Origin: Closterium sp. NIES-65
Lineage: Eukaryota; Streptophyta; Zygnematophyceae; Desmidiales; Closteriaceae
Direction: 5' to 3'
DNA: 64,000 nucleotides
Assembly (NCBI GenBank): GCA_948144175.1
Contig: CANXME010002470.1
Span: forward strand, 84,501-148,500
Shown: positions 11,198 to 23,100 of the stretch, piece after piece
Layout of the letters: each line of letters begins with the position of its first letter
Position numbering within the stretch: the first letter of the stretch is position 1
Position numbers and translations under genes: made by a program
The notes under the pieces: model-generated
Told to the model about the DNA's origin: nothing
The model's input: the letters and a program-made list of their open reading frames with translations, nothing else
The model's database searches: none

Positions 11198-12051
11198 GCA
11201 ACCTCCCACGTGGCTGCTTGTTGCCAGATGGAGTCATCTGCTGCCAGTTCGGCAGGCGATTGTACCTTCGGCCCTCCTGGCTCTCTCTGGCCCACGCCCG
11301 CCGCCTCTCCAGTCTCTCCTTGCTCCTGGGGGTTTATCTCTTGGTGGTTTTCCTGCTGAGGTTTTCTCCCACCCGTAATGCGTCTCCTAGCTCTCCTTGC
11401 CGTGGCTCCCTCTTCCTCCAACGGGATCTCTTTTGAGGCTTCTGATGCCTCAGCTACATATTCCTTGCCGTCATCGTTGTTGTCAGATTCCTCCGCCTCT
11501 TGATTCGTCGGTGGCAATTCTTGTTCTGGTCGATCGTGGGGTTCCCGCCACGTTCCCGATCTCACAAGCGCCTCTCTTCCCCCGACGATTGCGCCTCCGC
11601 CCCGTCTTCCGCCTCTTCCCCAACGACCTCCGCCTCAGGCCGCGTGAGCCGTCTCGCCTCCTTCGGCCTGGATCTCGTTGATCCGCCCTCCACCCCCAGC
11701 TTGTGGTGCTCTTCCCGCCAGGATCCACAGTGAGAATGTCTGTCTAGTCATGCTTCCCCTTGGCTGGCCCCAGGTAATGCCCCGTGCGTGTGTGGTGCTC
11801 CGTGTTTATCGCTGGGGCGCTTGCAGGGTCCCAACTTCCGGTGAAATGCGCCCCGCCCTTACGCTTGAAGGTCGTGCTTGCCTGACACTGCTCTCCCCTT
11901 CCTTTTCCCCAATCCTTGGCTCCATAGATGGCGGTTGTCGCCCTTGCGATCGTGGCGACTGCTCTTGCCAAAGCCAGCCCAGGAGGGGTCCCCGGGGAGC
12001 CAGGTCCCAGTCCTACTCCAGGCCTTCTCGGCGCTGGCTGGGCCCGCAAAG
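11198..12051 (-). mobile_element. LINE fragment A3
   Basis: A subfamily A fragment collinear with about 3945-4750 of A1. It covers the VRSGTW/acidic N-terminal part of ORF2 (RSGTWREPHDRPEQELPP near 11560) and the start of the opposite-strand gene (ATG near 11928). It is truncated on both sides: the 234-bp tandem repeat cuts its 3' side, and the 3' end of A2 abuts its 5' side at about 12051. No intact gene remains. Confidence 0.7.
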
Positions 12052-15000
12052 TCTGAGCCATCACCTCCTCCAACTCATCCTCCAGCACTTGCCAATGGTC
12101 CCCCAGGCTAGGTTCCCAAGGGTCCCTAGCCGCCTGGGGGAACGCCGCCTTGTCTGAGAGGTTTGACTTGTTAAGGTAGGACGTCGCCTGGGAGCACTCC
12201 AGCATCACAGACCAGCGTTGCCGGTAGTGTGCGGTGAGCCGCGCAGTCGTCGTAGTCAACTTCCCTTGGTGGTACTTCTTCTTGGCTGCTGAGGTGGTCA
12301 CGAGTCATAGGAACTCCTCCGTGTCGGTGGACAGAGCCCCATACGTCTCAACAGCAAGGCTAAAGAAACCAACATAGTCAGGCCGACCCTCATATTCTCT
12401 GTGCTTCCCGGCCGAAGCCTCCTTAGCCGCCCATCCTGGCGGTTTCCGTGCCCTGGTGTCACGCTGCTGGAGCACGGGGTTAGTCACCGTCACATCTGTA
12501 ACTCAGGTCTCGTTTGACTCCTTGTCTCCAATCGCCATGCCCCCTCTCAGCCTGAGGATCGGTGGGGAAAAGGCTGATGTCTCATGGAAGCACGTGAAGT
12601 CCGCTTCCCTTGCCATTCTGAGGGCCGCAAACACCAGTGCGTTGTGCGTTCTAACAACGTTGCCCCCGTACCCGCACCTAGGAGATGGTTTGGCAGACTT
12701 GTGTCGTTGATGTCCGAATGCTCTCTCTTGCAGGGACACTTCACAGTGACCGGCAAGGACATGCCCACGCGGAGCCCCTGTGCCACGGAGAACTGACCAG
12801 GGGCAAATGTAAGGTCAGCTCTTGAAGGCACGGCATGAAGCCAGTCCCCCGCTCCCACGCCTTGCAGACTGCTGAGGCGTATCGCATGCCCTCGGTGTTG
12901 GCCAGGGAGGTCTGTGATCGTGTCTGCCATTAGCTCAGCGGCTCTCCTCTCGTTGATGTGTAGGTAAACCCTGTCCTGCCGGCCACTCTCTGAACGCCTG
13001 TAATGCGGTTCTCGCAGGTGCTGGCGGAGCTGCTTCCAGTGGGGCCAGCTGATTGACGCCAGGTGGGGTGGGACTCCGGGAGTGGTCCAGTAGCGTGACC
13101 GCCCGGCTTAGGAGGTACCCCTCGGGCAGGTTCATCTGCCGTAGCAGGTGTTGGGCTGCCGTGACAGATGCGATGTAGGCTGCTGGTGCCTCCGAGGTGG
13201 AGTCAATGATGCCTAACCCCGCTAGCCGAACCGGTAGGGTCCCCTGCCGCCAAAGCAAGCTCTGTTCTAGCTCACTCGCTGGGACCCGCAGTTTTGCCGC
13301 TGCGAGTGCCGCTCCCAGCAGAGATTCGCTCCATGACCTCCACTCCTTCCTCTCTAGGACCACCGCCGATGTAGTCGGCAGCAGGTAGGAAATCCTGCGT
13401 GAGATGCTTCGAGAGAGCATGACCATGGCTTGCTGGGGGTGAAGCTGAGCTATCAGAGGCAGTGGAGCGGATGCCTCCGTGAGCCGCGCCTGCGCCTGGT
13501 CCGTGCAGAAGGCAGGTGTCCCAATTGGGCTCCCCAAAACTCCAATGCCGTTGGTGTTCAATGGCAGACCCAGCGGGGGTGGTATCTCGTTTCCCTTCTG
13601 CGTCCTCTGCCCCCACCCCGTGGACTTGGCGATGTTGCAACGGAGCCCAAGCGAGGTGAGCTCCCTTGTGATGTTGATAAACGCCTCGTACGCCGCATCC
13701 CGTGGTCCCACGACGGTGATGTCGTCAGCATAGGCGACAATCGCCACCTCAGGGAGGAGTGTTGTCGTATTCAGTAGCGTAGGTTGGATCGCCGCTACAA
13801 AAAGGAGCGAGCCCAGCGGGTCTCCCTGACGGACACCACGGCTGCTCACGATCTGGTTGACGCCCAGCCTGCGGTCCACTAGGAGGCGCGACGGGCCCTC
13901 ATACAGCGTGCTAACTAGGGGCAAAAGAGAGAGCAAGCTCAATTGCGTTTGCGCCTGGAATAACGCCGGTCGTTCAACGCTGTTGAAGGCATTCTCCATG
14001 TCGAGTTGTAGCGCGATGCGAGTCACGTCCTCTTGAAGCACCGCACGAACTCAGTGCACAATGCACTCCGCACCGTACGTGACTGCCACGCCAAACTGTA
14101 CGGGGAGAAAGAACTCGCGGATGTTTTGGCCTAGCTCTTTCAGGGCCGCCTTTGCCACGATGCGGAGTAGCGCCTGTCCTATTGCTATGAGACGAACTCC
14201 GCCTCCCGGTTTTTCCACGACGATGAGCCTTGAGGGGAGTAGCAAGTCACGGACGGCTTGGGTCTGGAAGGTGCTAAGGAGGTAGCTGACTATTTTTGCA
14301 AGGAGTATGAGCACTTCTTCACTCGCAAGTGCTGGGTCTTTGAGGTGTTCGAAACAAGTGCCCGAAGGCCCTGATCCCACTCCGTACGGGCATCGCTTAA
14401 ATATTTCGTGAAGGTCGTCGGGGGTAACTCTCAGCACCGAGTAGGTGTAGCCAGAGACACAAGTCGAGGTGGGCGAGGCCGCAGCAGGGTGTTTCGCTTG
14501 CAGTGCCGCGAGCGTCGCTGGTGTGGTTTCTGCGAGTGGGGTTGTACGTAATGCTGCAACTGCCTTCGAAATGTTACCCTTTTTCATCAAACCCTCCGCC
14601 CTAGCACAAAATCTCGCATCTTCAGCTTGGTGTCTTGTTGGGTTCTCCATGTCGGGGATGACTTTTGCCTCCCCGAAGAGTTCCTCCCATCTGCCTTACT
14701 GGAACTGGTGCAATCTTCCCTCGATCCCTGACCATCGGCTTCCTTCAACAGGTTCGGGAAGGGGTCGTAGAGTCAGCCTCGGAAGGAATTGCAGGATCGC
14801 CCAAGCTCCGGGGCAGTCGGGGTGTTTCTTGAGGCGCAGGAGTGGGGCCAGGACACAGAGGGTGTAACTCTTCAGGATTTTGGGGGGCATTCTCCGAACC
14901 CAGAAAGGTTGGTCACCCTGCTGGAGTGGTGCAACATCCCACGTGGATGCTTGTTGCCAGATGCAGTCATCTGCTGCAAGGTCGGCAGGCAATTGTACCT

Positions 15001-15300
15001 TCGGCCCTCCTGGCTCTCTCTGTCCCACGCCTGCCGGCTCTCCAGTCTCTCCCTGCTCCTGGGGGTTTATCACTTGGTGGTTTCCCTGCGGAGGGTTTCT
15101 TCCACACGTACTGCGTCTCCTGGCTCTTATTGCCGCGCCTCCCTCTTCCTCCAACGAGATCTCTTCTGAGGCTTGTGATTTTTCAGCTACATATTCCTCG
15201 CCGTCATCGTTGTGTCAGATTCTTCCGCCGCCTGATTCGTCGGTGGCAATTCTTTTTCTGGTCGATCGTGGCATTCCCGCCACGTTCCCGATCTCACAAG
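12052..15300 (-). pseudogene. LINE ORF2 (RT plus endonuclease), copy A2, frameshifted
   Basis: Parts in order: VRSGTWRECHDRPEKE (near 15290), RRMPPKILKSY...FLPRLTLRPLP (14696-15154), RT entry (14051-14650, with GVGSGPSGTCFEHLKD and GGGVRLIAIGQALL), RT palm and thumb (12935-14041, LDMENAFNSVER, RQGDPLGSLLF, YADD at 13721-13732, GVLGSPIG, SLLWRQGTLPVRLAGLGIID), finger region (12547-12930, C-x-C then NHLLG, where the last Cys is lost by a frame change), and the tail (12052-12301, RLTAHYRQRWSVML). At least five frame breaks or stops separate the parts, so it is inactive, though every palm motif is still readable. Confidence 0.85.
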
Positions 15301-15641
15301 CGCCTCTCTTCCCCCGACGATTGCGCCTCCGCCCCGTCTTCCGCCTCTTCCCCCACGACCTCCGCCTTGGGCCCCGTGAGCCGTCTTGCCTCCTCCGGCC
15401 TGGATACCCCCAGCTTGTGGCGCTCTTCCCGCCGGGATCCACGGTGAGAATGTCTGTATAGTCAGGCCTCCCCTCGGCTGGCCCCAGGTGATGCCTTGTG
15501 CGCGTGTTGTGCTCAGTGTTTCTCGCTGGGGTGCTTGCGGGGTCCCAGCTTCCGGTGAAATGCGCCCCGCCCTTACGCCCGAAGGTCGTGCTTGCCTGAC
15601 ACTGCTCTCCCCTTCTTTTTCACCAATCCTTGGCTCCATAG

Positions 15642-16758
15642 ATGGCAGTTGTCACCCTTGCGATCGTGGCGACTGCTCTTGCCAAAGCCAGCCCAGGATG
15701 GGCCCCGGGGAGCCAGGTCCCAGCCCTGCTCCATGCCTTCTCGGTGCTGGCTGGGCCCGCAGCTTCTTCTTCGACCTCGTCCGGGCAGCGTCGGAGGCAG
15801 CGCCGTTCGCGGGATCCGCACTCTCACCCTCCGCCTGGCCGAGCTCCCGTGTGTTTGCGGCCGCAGCGGCCTCAGGAGTTCCGGCGCACACAGTGGCTGC
15901 CGTTACGGTTGCCTCCGCACCTCCTGTAGCCGCTGCCTCCGACGATGCCCCCCCCCCCCATCCGTGGCGGTGCCGGTTCCTCAGCCTGTGACAGTACCGC
16001 CCCCGATCCCGAGCCCGATCCAAAACCCTCTGCAGGTGGCGGGGCAAACGCGGCCATGGCAAAGGGTGAAGTTGAGCCGCCGCCAGTGGCAGCGATAGCC
16101 TCGGCAGCCTCCCATGCCTCCCCAACAGTCTCTGCAATCTCCGTCGCCGCTGGCACCATCTCCATCGCCCCCAGAGCAGCAGCCCCTACAGGCGTCCCTC
16201 CAGTCGCGCCGTTGCCAGTAGTCGCCGTCTCAGTCGCAGTGGCCGCGTCCACCCTTGCCGCTGGCTCGTGGGCCTCCGCTCCCGCGCCTTCCTCAGCCTC
16301 CTCGGCAGCAGTAGACTCCGCCGCTGGTTTCTCGGGGTGTCTCTCCCGATCCCCCTGCACTGTTGTCTCTGGCAGCGTTAACTCCGCTGATCTCCCCTCG
16401 GCGTTACCGCGTTGAGGCGCGCGTTGGGCACGTGGGGACTTGCCTATCCCTGCTGGTGATGGTTCTGGACCAGCTGCACGTGTATCAAGCGCGTCTATCA
16501 CGTCCTGAAGATGCGCCCCCCCCCCCAATGGCGCAACAGGAGCAAGAGGAGGCCGTCGCGGCGGCGATACAGATGCTGCACATGCTGCCCTTGATCGGGC
16601 TGGTGCCGGGTTCCCCTGGCTCCGCTTTGGGGCCTGATCCTGCTTCTCTGAGGCGGCTTGCCCTTGCCGCCCTGCAGGCACCACGCGACATTGTGCCGGC
16701 TGCCGCGTCTGTGCTACGCTGGATGGACGGGCGGCTTTCTTGGATTCTGGCCGAGTAG
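15642..16758 (+). pseudogene. LINE A2 opposite-strand protein, broken
   Basis: This is the divergent gene matching A1 4645-5759. It runs from ATG at 15642 (following TTGGCTCCATAG, which could be a 3' splice site) through an Ala/Pro/Ser-rich middle to a continuous end (16363-16758) containing VGTCLSLLVMVLDQLHVYQA, QQEQEEAVAAAIQMLHMLPL and LRRLALAALQAPRDIVPAAA. The stop is at 16756-16758. Frame changes near 15950 and 16400 interrupt it. The end resembles the D protein (VGRCVTELSFVLDLLHYALQ and GIVPALACVLRWLGRR), which is the best evidence that this strand codes. Confidence 0.5.
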
Positions 16759-16816
16759 CGGGCCCTCTCCCCTTGCCAGCCTCCTTTGACACTGGCCTGG
16801 CTTTGGGCTTCCCCAT
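15872..16816 (-). CDS. LINE A2 minus-strand ORF1 candidate (314 aa)
   Basis: An uninterrupted 314-codon frame starts at an ATG (16814-16816). It has a basic, Lys/Arg-rich N-terminus (MGKPKARPVSKEAGKGRG), then a Pro/Ala-rich and acidic region (AAESTAAEEAEEGAGAEAHE), and no recognised domain. A TATA-like box lies 72 bp upstream and the start is shared with A1. Copy D has a similar opening (MGKKKPGTKEEAK). It is almost wholly antisense to the plus-strand gene at 15642-16758, so one of the two may be only an echo in GC-rich DNA. If real, it would be the ORF1 of the RT transcript. Confidence 0.35.
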   Translation of the reverse strand: MGKPKARPVSKEAGKGRGPATRPESKKAARPSSVAQTRQPAQCRVVPAGRQGQAASEKQDQAPKRSQGNPAPARSRAACAASVSPPRRPPLAPVAPLGGGAHLQDVIDALDTRAAGPEPSPAGIGKSPRAQRAPQRGNAEGRSAELTLPETTVQGDRERHPEKPAAESTAAEEAEEGAGAEAHEPAARVDAATATETATTGNGATGGTPVGAAALGAMEMVPAATEIAETVGEAWEAAEAIAATGGGSTSPFAMAAFAPPPAEGFGSGSGSGAVLSQAEEPAPPRMGGGGIVGGSGYRRCGGNRNGSHCVRRNS

Positions 16817-16887
16817 GGCGTTTGCTTCTTGCCTGGGGGTGTTGTGGTTGCTGTAGATCCGCTTACTCCATGATGTAACCAGTGCTT

Positions 16888-16895
16888 TATTTATA
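16888..16895 (-). promoter_or_regulatory. TATA-like box, copy A2
   Basis: TATAAATA on the minus strand lies about 72 bp upstream of the ATG at 16814-16816, in the same place and context as in copy A1. Conservation between two copies is expected from shared ancestry, so it is weak evidence of function. Confidence 0.35.
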
Positions 16896-16985
16896 TCTTG
16901 CCGTCACCCCTCACGCGCGGCCGGCGGCCGGCGAGAGCCGCCGGTTTTGGAGAGTAAACTGAACTCACTAGTGAAGAATGAGCTC

Positions 16986-18916
16986 CAAGGGGTGCATCTA
17001 GAGGCTTTATTTTAGGAAAGCAGTGCTAAAAACGGCTAAGGACTAAGGACTAGGATTAAGAGGCTGAAAAGCGGCGAAGGACTAACCCCAAGCCATCTCT
17101 CTCAAGCAGTCATGTATTGATAGCAGACACGAGATACACGCATGACAGGAAGTTGCGGCTAGTTTGTCTAGGCATGGAAGCAACCAGCACCCAAAACTAC
17201 AGTCAGAGCTAGCAGGGGAGCATGCAAGCCCAGCCAGTATCCACAACGAGTGTGTGTTGGTACTAGTTACCTAGTACCTAGGTAGCCGGGCCATAGTAGT
17301 GTCACTCCCTAACAGCCCCTCCCTTCATCCCTGTTTGTCCCGTGCCTCCTCCTACCAATATTTTGCTGTCCCTTATATTCAACCCCGCTGCCGACTCCTC
17401 CCCTCCTCTTCCCCCCACCTCCCTTTCTCCTTGCCCTTCTACGCTGCCCTGGCAGGCGCCTCCCGCTCCTCATAGTCCTCCTGGGTCATTTGCCACAGGT
17501 CCCCAAGCCGTGGTGCCCAGGGGTCTGCTGCGGACTGTGGGAATGCCGCCTCGGCAGCACGGTTGGACTTTGAGAGGAGAGAGATGGCCTGGCTCCACTG
17601 CAGCATCACCAACCAACGCTGTCGGTAATGTGCATTTAATCGAGAAGCGGTGGTGGTGAGGCGGCCCTGCCAGAATTTCTTCTTCGCCGCATGGGTTGCC
17701 AGCATGCGAAGGAACTGTACTGTGTCTGCCGCCACTGCACCATAGGACTCGACTGCCAAGCCGAAGAAGCCCGCATAGCTGGGCCGCCCCTCATACACGC
17801 GGTGTTTCCTTTATGATGCCTCCGCCGCCCAGCCAGGTGACCTACGTGCCCTGGGGTCCCTGTTTTGTAGTACCGGGTCTGTAACTGTGACATCAGATAC
17901 CCAAGTTTCACCCGACTCCTCGTCCCGGACTGCTAAGTCTCATGGAAAACTTTGTAGCCTGCTTCATTCGCCATGCGCAGTGCTGCATACACTAGCGCGT
18001 TGTGTGTTCTCACCACGTCCCCTCCGTCTTGGCATCGTAGCAGGTGACTAGGCAGGCTCTTGTCTAGGATTGATGAGCCCACTCGCTTACACGGGCAAAC
18101 CTCGGCCATTGGGAGCTCCATGCCAAGGCGGAGGCCAAGGGCCAACGAGAACTGACCGGGGGAGATGGTAAGGTCAGCTCTTGTTGGCACTGCATGGAGC
18201 CAGTCGCCTGCTCCCATCCCTTTCAAACTGATCAGTCGGATAGCGTGACCCGTGTTGGTGCCGGGTCGATCGACAACAGTGTCCCGTGGGAGATCTGCTG
18301 CCCGCTGCTGGTTGATGCACCTGGAGAGGCAGAGTTGGAGGTTGCCTGTCCCTGGTTTCTCCGCCTGGTATTGACCAAGTGCTGCTAGAGCTGGGGCCGA
18401 GAGGCTCCTCTCCAGGGGGGCCAGGGGGTTTGTGTTAGGGGGCGGCGGGGTCCAGTCATGCAACAACAGAATCGTAGCTCGGTGCAGTAGGCAGTCCGGG
18501 GGGAGGTTCAGATGCCGCAGGAGGTGATGTGCGGCTGCTACAGAGGCGATGTATGCGGCAGGGGCCTCTGAGGTGGGGTCGATGATCCCTATGCCTCCTA
18601 GCCAAATTGGAAGTGTCGCTTGATGCCACAGCAGGCTCTGCTCCAGCTCCGAGGTGGGTATGCGCAGCTTCGCGGCTAAGAGTGCTGATCCCACCAGGGC
18701 CTCGCTCCACTCCCTCCACTCCACCCTACTCAGGGCCGTCGCTGGAGTTGTTCGTAGGAGATATGAAATCCTACGGGAGATGATGTGCGAGAGGATTAGC
18801 AGGGCGTGTTGCGGATTGAGCCGAATGATGAGCGGTAGGGTCGTAGCTGCATCTTCAATACAGGACTGCATCGTCACTCCCTTAGCCCCGCAAGTACCCC
18901 CAGTTCACCCTCGTCA
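16986..18916 (-). mobile_element. RLE-type LINE, copy C (5'-truncated)
   Basis: Only the 3' half is present: RT thumb, finger, endonuclease region and about 450 bp of 3' UTR (16986-17438). The 5' breakpoint falls at about 18916, exactly at the edge of a (CT)n tract and at the RT block corresponding to GVLGSP in family A. The 3' UTR contains ordered blocks (GGCTTTAT, AACGGCTAAG, a short TCTCTCTC, GTATTGATAG) that recur around the (CT)n tracts of copies B3 and D. Confidence 0.7.
17439..18910 (-). pseudogene. LINE ORF2 3' half, copy C
   Basis: The frame 17933-18877 carries the RT thumb (ISRRISYLLRTTPATALSRV, ELEQSLLWHQATLPIWLGGI), the linker, GAGDWLHAVPTRADL, and a clear finger: CPCKRVGSS...SHLLRC followed by RTHNALVYAAL. 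After a frame change near 17915, the nuclease strand (SDVTVTDP) and tail (RPSYAGFFGLAVESYG, HYRQRWLVML) follow down to the stop at 17439. The palm (YADD) is absent through 5' truncation, so it cannot reverse-transcribe. It gives the best view of the finger in the A-like group. Confidence 0.8.

Positions 18917-18994
<78 letters not shown>
18917..18994. repeat. (CT)n microsatellite at a LINE junction
   Basis: About 39 CT units with one CTTT interruption near the left end. The left side is the 5' breakpoint of copy C. The right side is the inner 3' UTR of copy B3 (GTATTGATAG at 19005-19014). In copy C the same UTR position holds only TCTCTCTC, so this is an expanded LINE 3'-UTR microsatellite. 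Confidence 0.85.
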
Positions 18995-18995
<1 letters not shown>

Positions 18996-20135
18996 ATGGT
19001 CCTTGTATTGATAGAGTTGCAAAATACATGCATGCAGGTTTTTGAGATTCTAGAACCAAACAGCAACCGTAACATAGCGCTACACCCCAGGTGAAGCTCC
19101 TGACCAATACCTCCTACGGGCGGGTTCTCTGCTGCTGCCGCCTCGCCCAAATTGAGAAGGAGACCAACCGATTGGGCCCTCTGAAGGGCCACTAACCAGC
19201 GCTGCCAAAATAGGTGCAGAAACTTAGCGGCGTAAAAGGATTTTGAGTCGGCGTTGAAATGCCGCCGAGCCGCAGTATCCGCGAGTGTTTTTAGGAAGAC
19301 AGGTACCTCCGCGCATGGACAGCCATAGGTGTCTACCGCCAGTGGGAAAAAACCCACTGTCTCTGACCGGTTGGCATAGTGCTTGAATTTCTTATCAGCC
19401 TGTTCCCGAGCCGCCCAGCCCCTGCCTTTCTCTGCCTCCCGGTCCCTCGTGCTGATAGGGTTGGTGACGGTGACGTCACAAACGTAAACCGCCCCACTGC
19501 TTCGGTCCGTCATTGTGAAATCTGCGGTTTGTTCCTCGATGGGGCAGAAAACAGCCGACTTGCTGTGAACGATGAAACCTGCATGCTGCGCCATGCTAAT
19601 GCACGCATCCCGCAGCTCATTGTGGGTATTAATGCAATGCTTGTCCGTGCCGCAGCGGAGGAGATGGTTCGGGAGGCGGGGATCTGTGATAGCTGTTTGT
19701 TCTGCACAGTCACAGTTCTTAGGCGTGGAAAAGGGGAGGCCCAGCCGAAACCGCACAGCGTTCGCGAAGTGCACAGGACCTATTCATCTAGTGGCCTCGA
19801 TTGGGATCGCAGTCAGCCAGTCCCCCGGTGCCGTATCCAGTCAGCGAGAACATCCGCTACGTATGGCCCAAGAGAGGGTTCGATTGCATGTGCCTAGTTG
19901 CTTGGACCTGCGCGGCATATCTACTTCCGTGCACCTTCAAGTCGAGCACGTGCTGAAGCCTAACGTCCGATCGCTCTAACCGCTCCTTCTCCAGGATCTC
20001 CCGCGCGTCGACAGGCAGGGCTGCTTCGCACTCCGTGAGCCACGAGTGCAGGGGGGTGCTGTCATCCCGGGGCACCACCATGTGGTTTTTGGCAAACGTC
20101 AATGCACTTTCTGGTTCTAGCGCACTTTTTGGCAA
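18995..20135 (-). mobile_element. LINE fragment B3 (3' end with endonuclease)
   Basis: A 5'-truncated subfamily B copy close to B1. It keeps an open C-terminal module: VKVHGSRYAAQVQATRH-like start, a finger CDCAEQ...NHLLRC, HNELRDACISMAQHAGF, DFTMTDRSSGAVYVCDVTVT (D-x14-D), KKFKHYANRSETVGFFPL, and a full tail (FWQRWLVALQRAQSVGLLLN). One frame change near 19800 separates it from the linker before the finger. Its tail shows that B1 lost its end by a 1-bp deletion. It abuts the 3' end of B2 at about 20140. Confidence 0.75.
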
Positions 20136-20149
20136 ACGTCAACGCGGGC

Positions 20150-23100
20150 CGAACCATGAGGTTGGTTGAGCGTTGAAGTGGCGCCGAGCAGCTGTATCCA
20201 CTGACAACTTCAGAAACAGTGGGACCTCGGCACAGGGGCAGCCGTATGTCTCAACCGCCAGGGGAAAGAAACCGACCGTGTCAGGCCGGTTAGCGTAGTG
20301 GCTGATTTTCTTGTCTGCTGCCTCCCTTGCCGCCCATCATCTCCCTTTGGAAGCCTTGGGATCCCTAGTGCTAATGGGGTCAGTGACCGTCACGTCGCAG
20401 ACATAGACCACCCCTGTGCTCCTGCAGCGCATGGTGAATTCCGCGGTCTGTTCTTCTATGGGGCAGTATGCTGCTAATTCCCTGTAGACTATAAAGCCAG
20501 CATCTTGTGCCATTGTGATGCACGCGTCCTACAGTTCGTTGTGGGTGTTGGTTTTGTGCTTTCCTGTGCCGCAGCGGAATAGGTGGTTAGGAAGCCGTGG
20601 GTCTTTGATCTCGATGTGTTTAGAACAGTCACAGTTTTTCGGTGTGGGGAAGAGAAGTTTGAGCCTGAAGCGGACAGCGTTGGCGAAGTGCTCTGCTCCT
20701 ACGCGATGGGTTGATTCTTTTGGCACTGCTGTCAGCCAATCCCCTATACCGTAGCCTGTCAGTAAGAAAAACCGTTGTGTATGGCCTGACATTGGGTTTA
20801 GCCTCATGAGCCGTGTTGCCTGCAGTTGCGATGCATATCTGCTGCCCTACACCCTCACCCCGAGCTCGTGCTGCAGCTTCAAACCCTTTGGCTCTAGTCG
20901 CTCTTTGTCTAGGATGTCTCTGGCTTCTTCTGGAAGCGTCGCTTCACATTCGGACAGCCAACGATGTAGATTGGTAGATACGTCTTGCGGCAGCAGCATG
21001 TGGTCCCTCACCGCCGTCAGGGCTTCTTCCGACTCTAGCGGTAGGGTGCTAAGGAGGAGTGATGCCTTTGTGAAGCTTGCTAGGAAGCCAAATGTACCCT
21101 CCACCGTGGGGTCCGTGAGTCCTACGCCCCCTAATGACGGTGGGAGCGATGACTGTGTTCAGACCCGAGATTGTTCAGTGCTGTGTACTAGGAATCGTAT
21201 GTCGCACGCCGTTAGGAGAATGGACAGTAGGTCTCTGCCCCACTGTGACCATGTACTGCCGTCCAGAAGGTGCAGGGGTGTTGTGCGTGTGAGATAGGCT
21301 ACTCGACGTGAGATACAGCGGGTGAGCAGAAGGGATGCTAGCTGTGGGTCCATCCATTCTATCAGGGGCAGCGGCTTGGACATGGCCTGTAACTGTGCAG
21401 AGAGGAAGGAGGCTGCGCCGTCTAGTGTTTCTAGGAAGCTGCCGAGGAGCCTGACTCCATTGTTACTGGTTGGTACCCCGGGCGGCAGCTTCACTGTTTC
21501 GTCTAACGGACGGCTGTTCCATGCGGCGCATTTTCCTGGATTGTGCCGCAAACCTACTTGAGAGAGTTGGTCCGTGAAGTGGGAAAAAGGGGCGACTGTT
21601 TCTTGCGGTTTGCACAAAAAGCTGACGTCATCGGCGTACGCCAGGCACAGTACGCCTGGATGTGCGGTAGCTGTTGCTTGTAGTGCTGGGTGAATTCCAG
21701 CTGCGAACAATAGGGGACCTAAGGGGTCCCCCTGTCGTACCCCTCATTCACTTGTCAGTGGCGTGCTACAGAAGCTAGCGTCTAGGAGCAGTGAAGACGG
21801 ATGGCCGTAGGTCAGTTTCACTAGGGGCAGCAGGGGTGATAGGGCCGGGTCTTGTAATGCTGTGATTATCGCTTGTCTTGATATGCTGTTGAAAGCGTTA
21901 GAGATGTCGGTTGCAAAACGAGGTAGTCTGGGTGTGCGTCTGTGTATGCTAGGGCACTGTGGATGATTGCCTCTGCTCCCCCAGGCACAGCCACCCCGTA
22001 CTGTAGCGGTAGACAGTACCCCCGCGCCGCTTCGCCCAGTGCTGACAGCGCGGCCTTTGCAGTCAGTCTAATCAGACATTCACCAATTGCAATTGGGCGG
22101 GTCCCACCTTCAGGCTTGGCCAGAGCTATCAAACGCGAAGCCGTGAGCAGTTCCGCTACTCGCAGTGGCAATTTTTCTCACAGAATTGTATTTACCAAGG
22201 CGTGTAGGTGGGTGGAGACAGCTGCATTTGTTACTGACGCATCGTGAAGATGCTCAAATGTCATCCCACTCGGGCCGGCCCCGACGCCGTTCTCACATCG
22301 GCTCAGCAGCTTCGAAAAATCCACGTATGGGATCTCGAGGTTTGAAGGTTCGGCGGGGTCTGGCCAGGTCACGGGGTCTGGGTCAGCTGCAGGGTGTTTT
22401 TGACAGAGCTCGGCCAGTATTTCCGGGCTAGGTGGACAGACTGGCGTTGACTCGAGCGCCAGCACGGCTCGGCGTAAATTTCCTTTCTTCGCAAGCCCCT
22501 CCGCCCTGCTGATGGAGCCGATCTCGTCAGGTTGGTGACGTGGCGGGGGAGGCGTGTTGACTGCATCCACCGCGTCCAGGTACAGCTGTTGCCACTCGTC
22601 TTGCTGAAATGCTCAAAGCCGGGCTTTGATTTTTTACCAATCAGGGTGCTACGGCGAACCCTGTCGAAGTGTGAGGCGGGGGAGGAAGAGTAGTAACCGC
22701 CAGCCTGCGATTGAGTCTGGGTTCCGCGCGAGGTGTAGCAGGGGTGTTAGTCGTACGAGCGAGAAAATCTCACATAGATTTGGTGGTAGCCGTCGTAACA
22801 GCACGGGCTGACGACCGTCGCAGAGAGGTGAGATGTCCCAGTTTGCGACCTCCACACATTTTTCTGCCTGCCTCGCCAGCTCTTCTGGAGAGAAATATGG
22901 CGGGATTTGAAGCTGGCGAGCCGTATTTGCCTGATCCCTTGCAGTTCGATTTGCACGCACGAGGCTCGGAGCATAGGTGGGGTGCGGGGTTGGGATTGTG
23001 GCCGTTCGATCCCCATCTTGTGGCTCTCGTCCATTTCTTGGTTGCACGGCCGCTCCCCTCTGATTCCTCCCCCTTCCTCTTCCCAACTGTTCTCTCTCCT

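Larger units (their letters stand above)
12052..16985 (-). mobile_element. RLE-type LINE, copy A2 (nearly complete)
   Basis: This is the most complete subfamily A copy. It has a 5' end near 16985, a minus-strand ORF from 16816, an N-terminal ORF2 region, RT, a damaged finger/endonuclease region, and a C-terminal tail (HYRQRW...AAFPQAARDPW) down to about 12052. There it joins fragment A3 a few residues before the end expected from copy C, so its 3' UTR is missing. The 5' end is directly followed by the 3' end of copy C. Confidence 0.75.

Noticed and set aside
18914..19107. Arg/Glu-repeat (RERERE) protein tails
   Set aside because: Translation of the (CT)n microsatellite fused to LINE frames, with no independent support.
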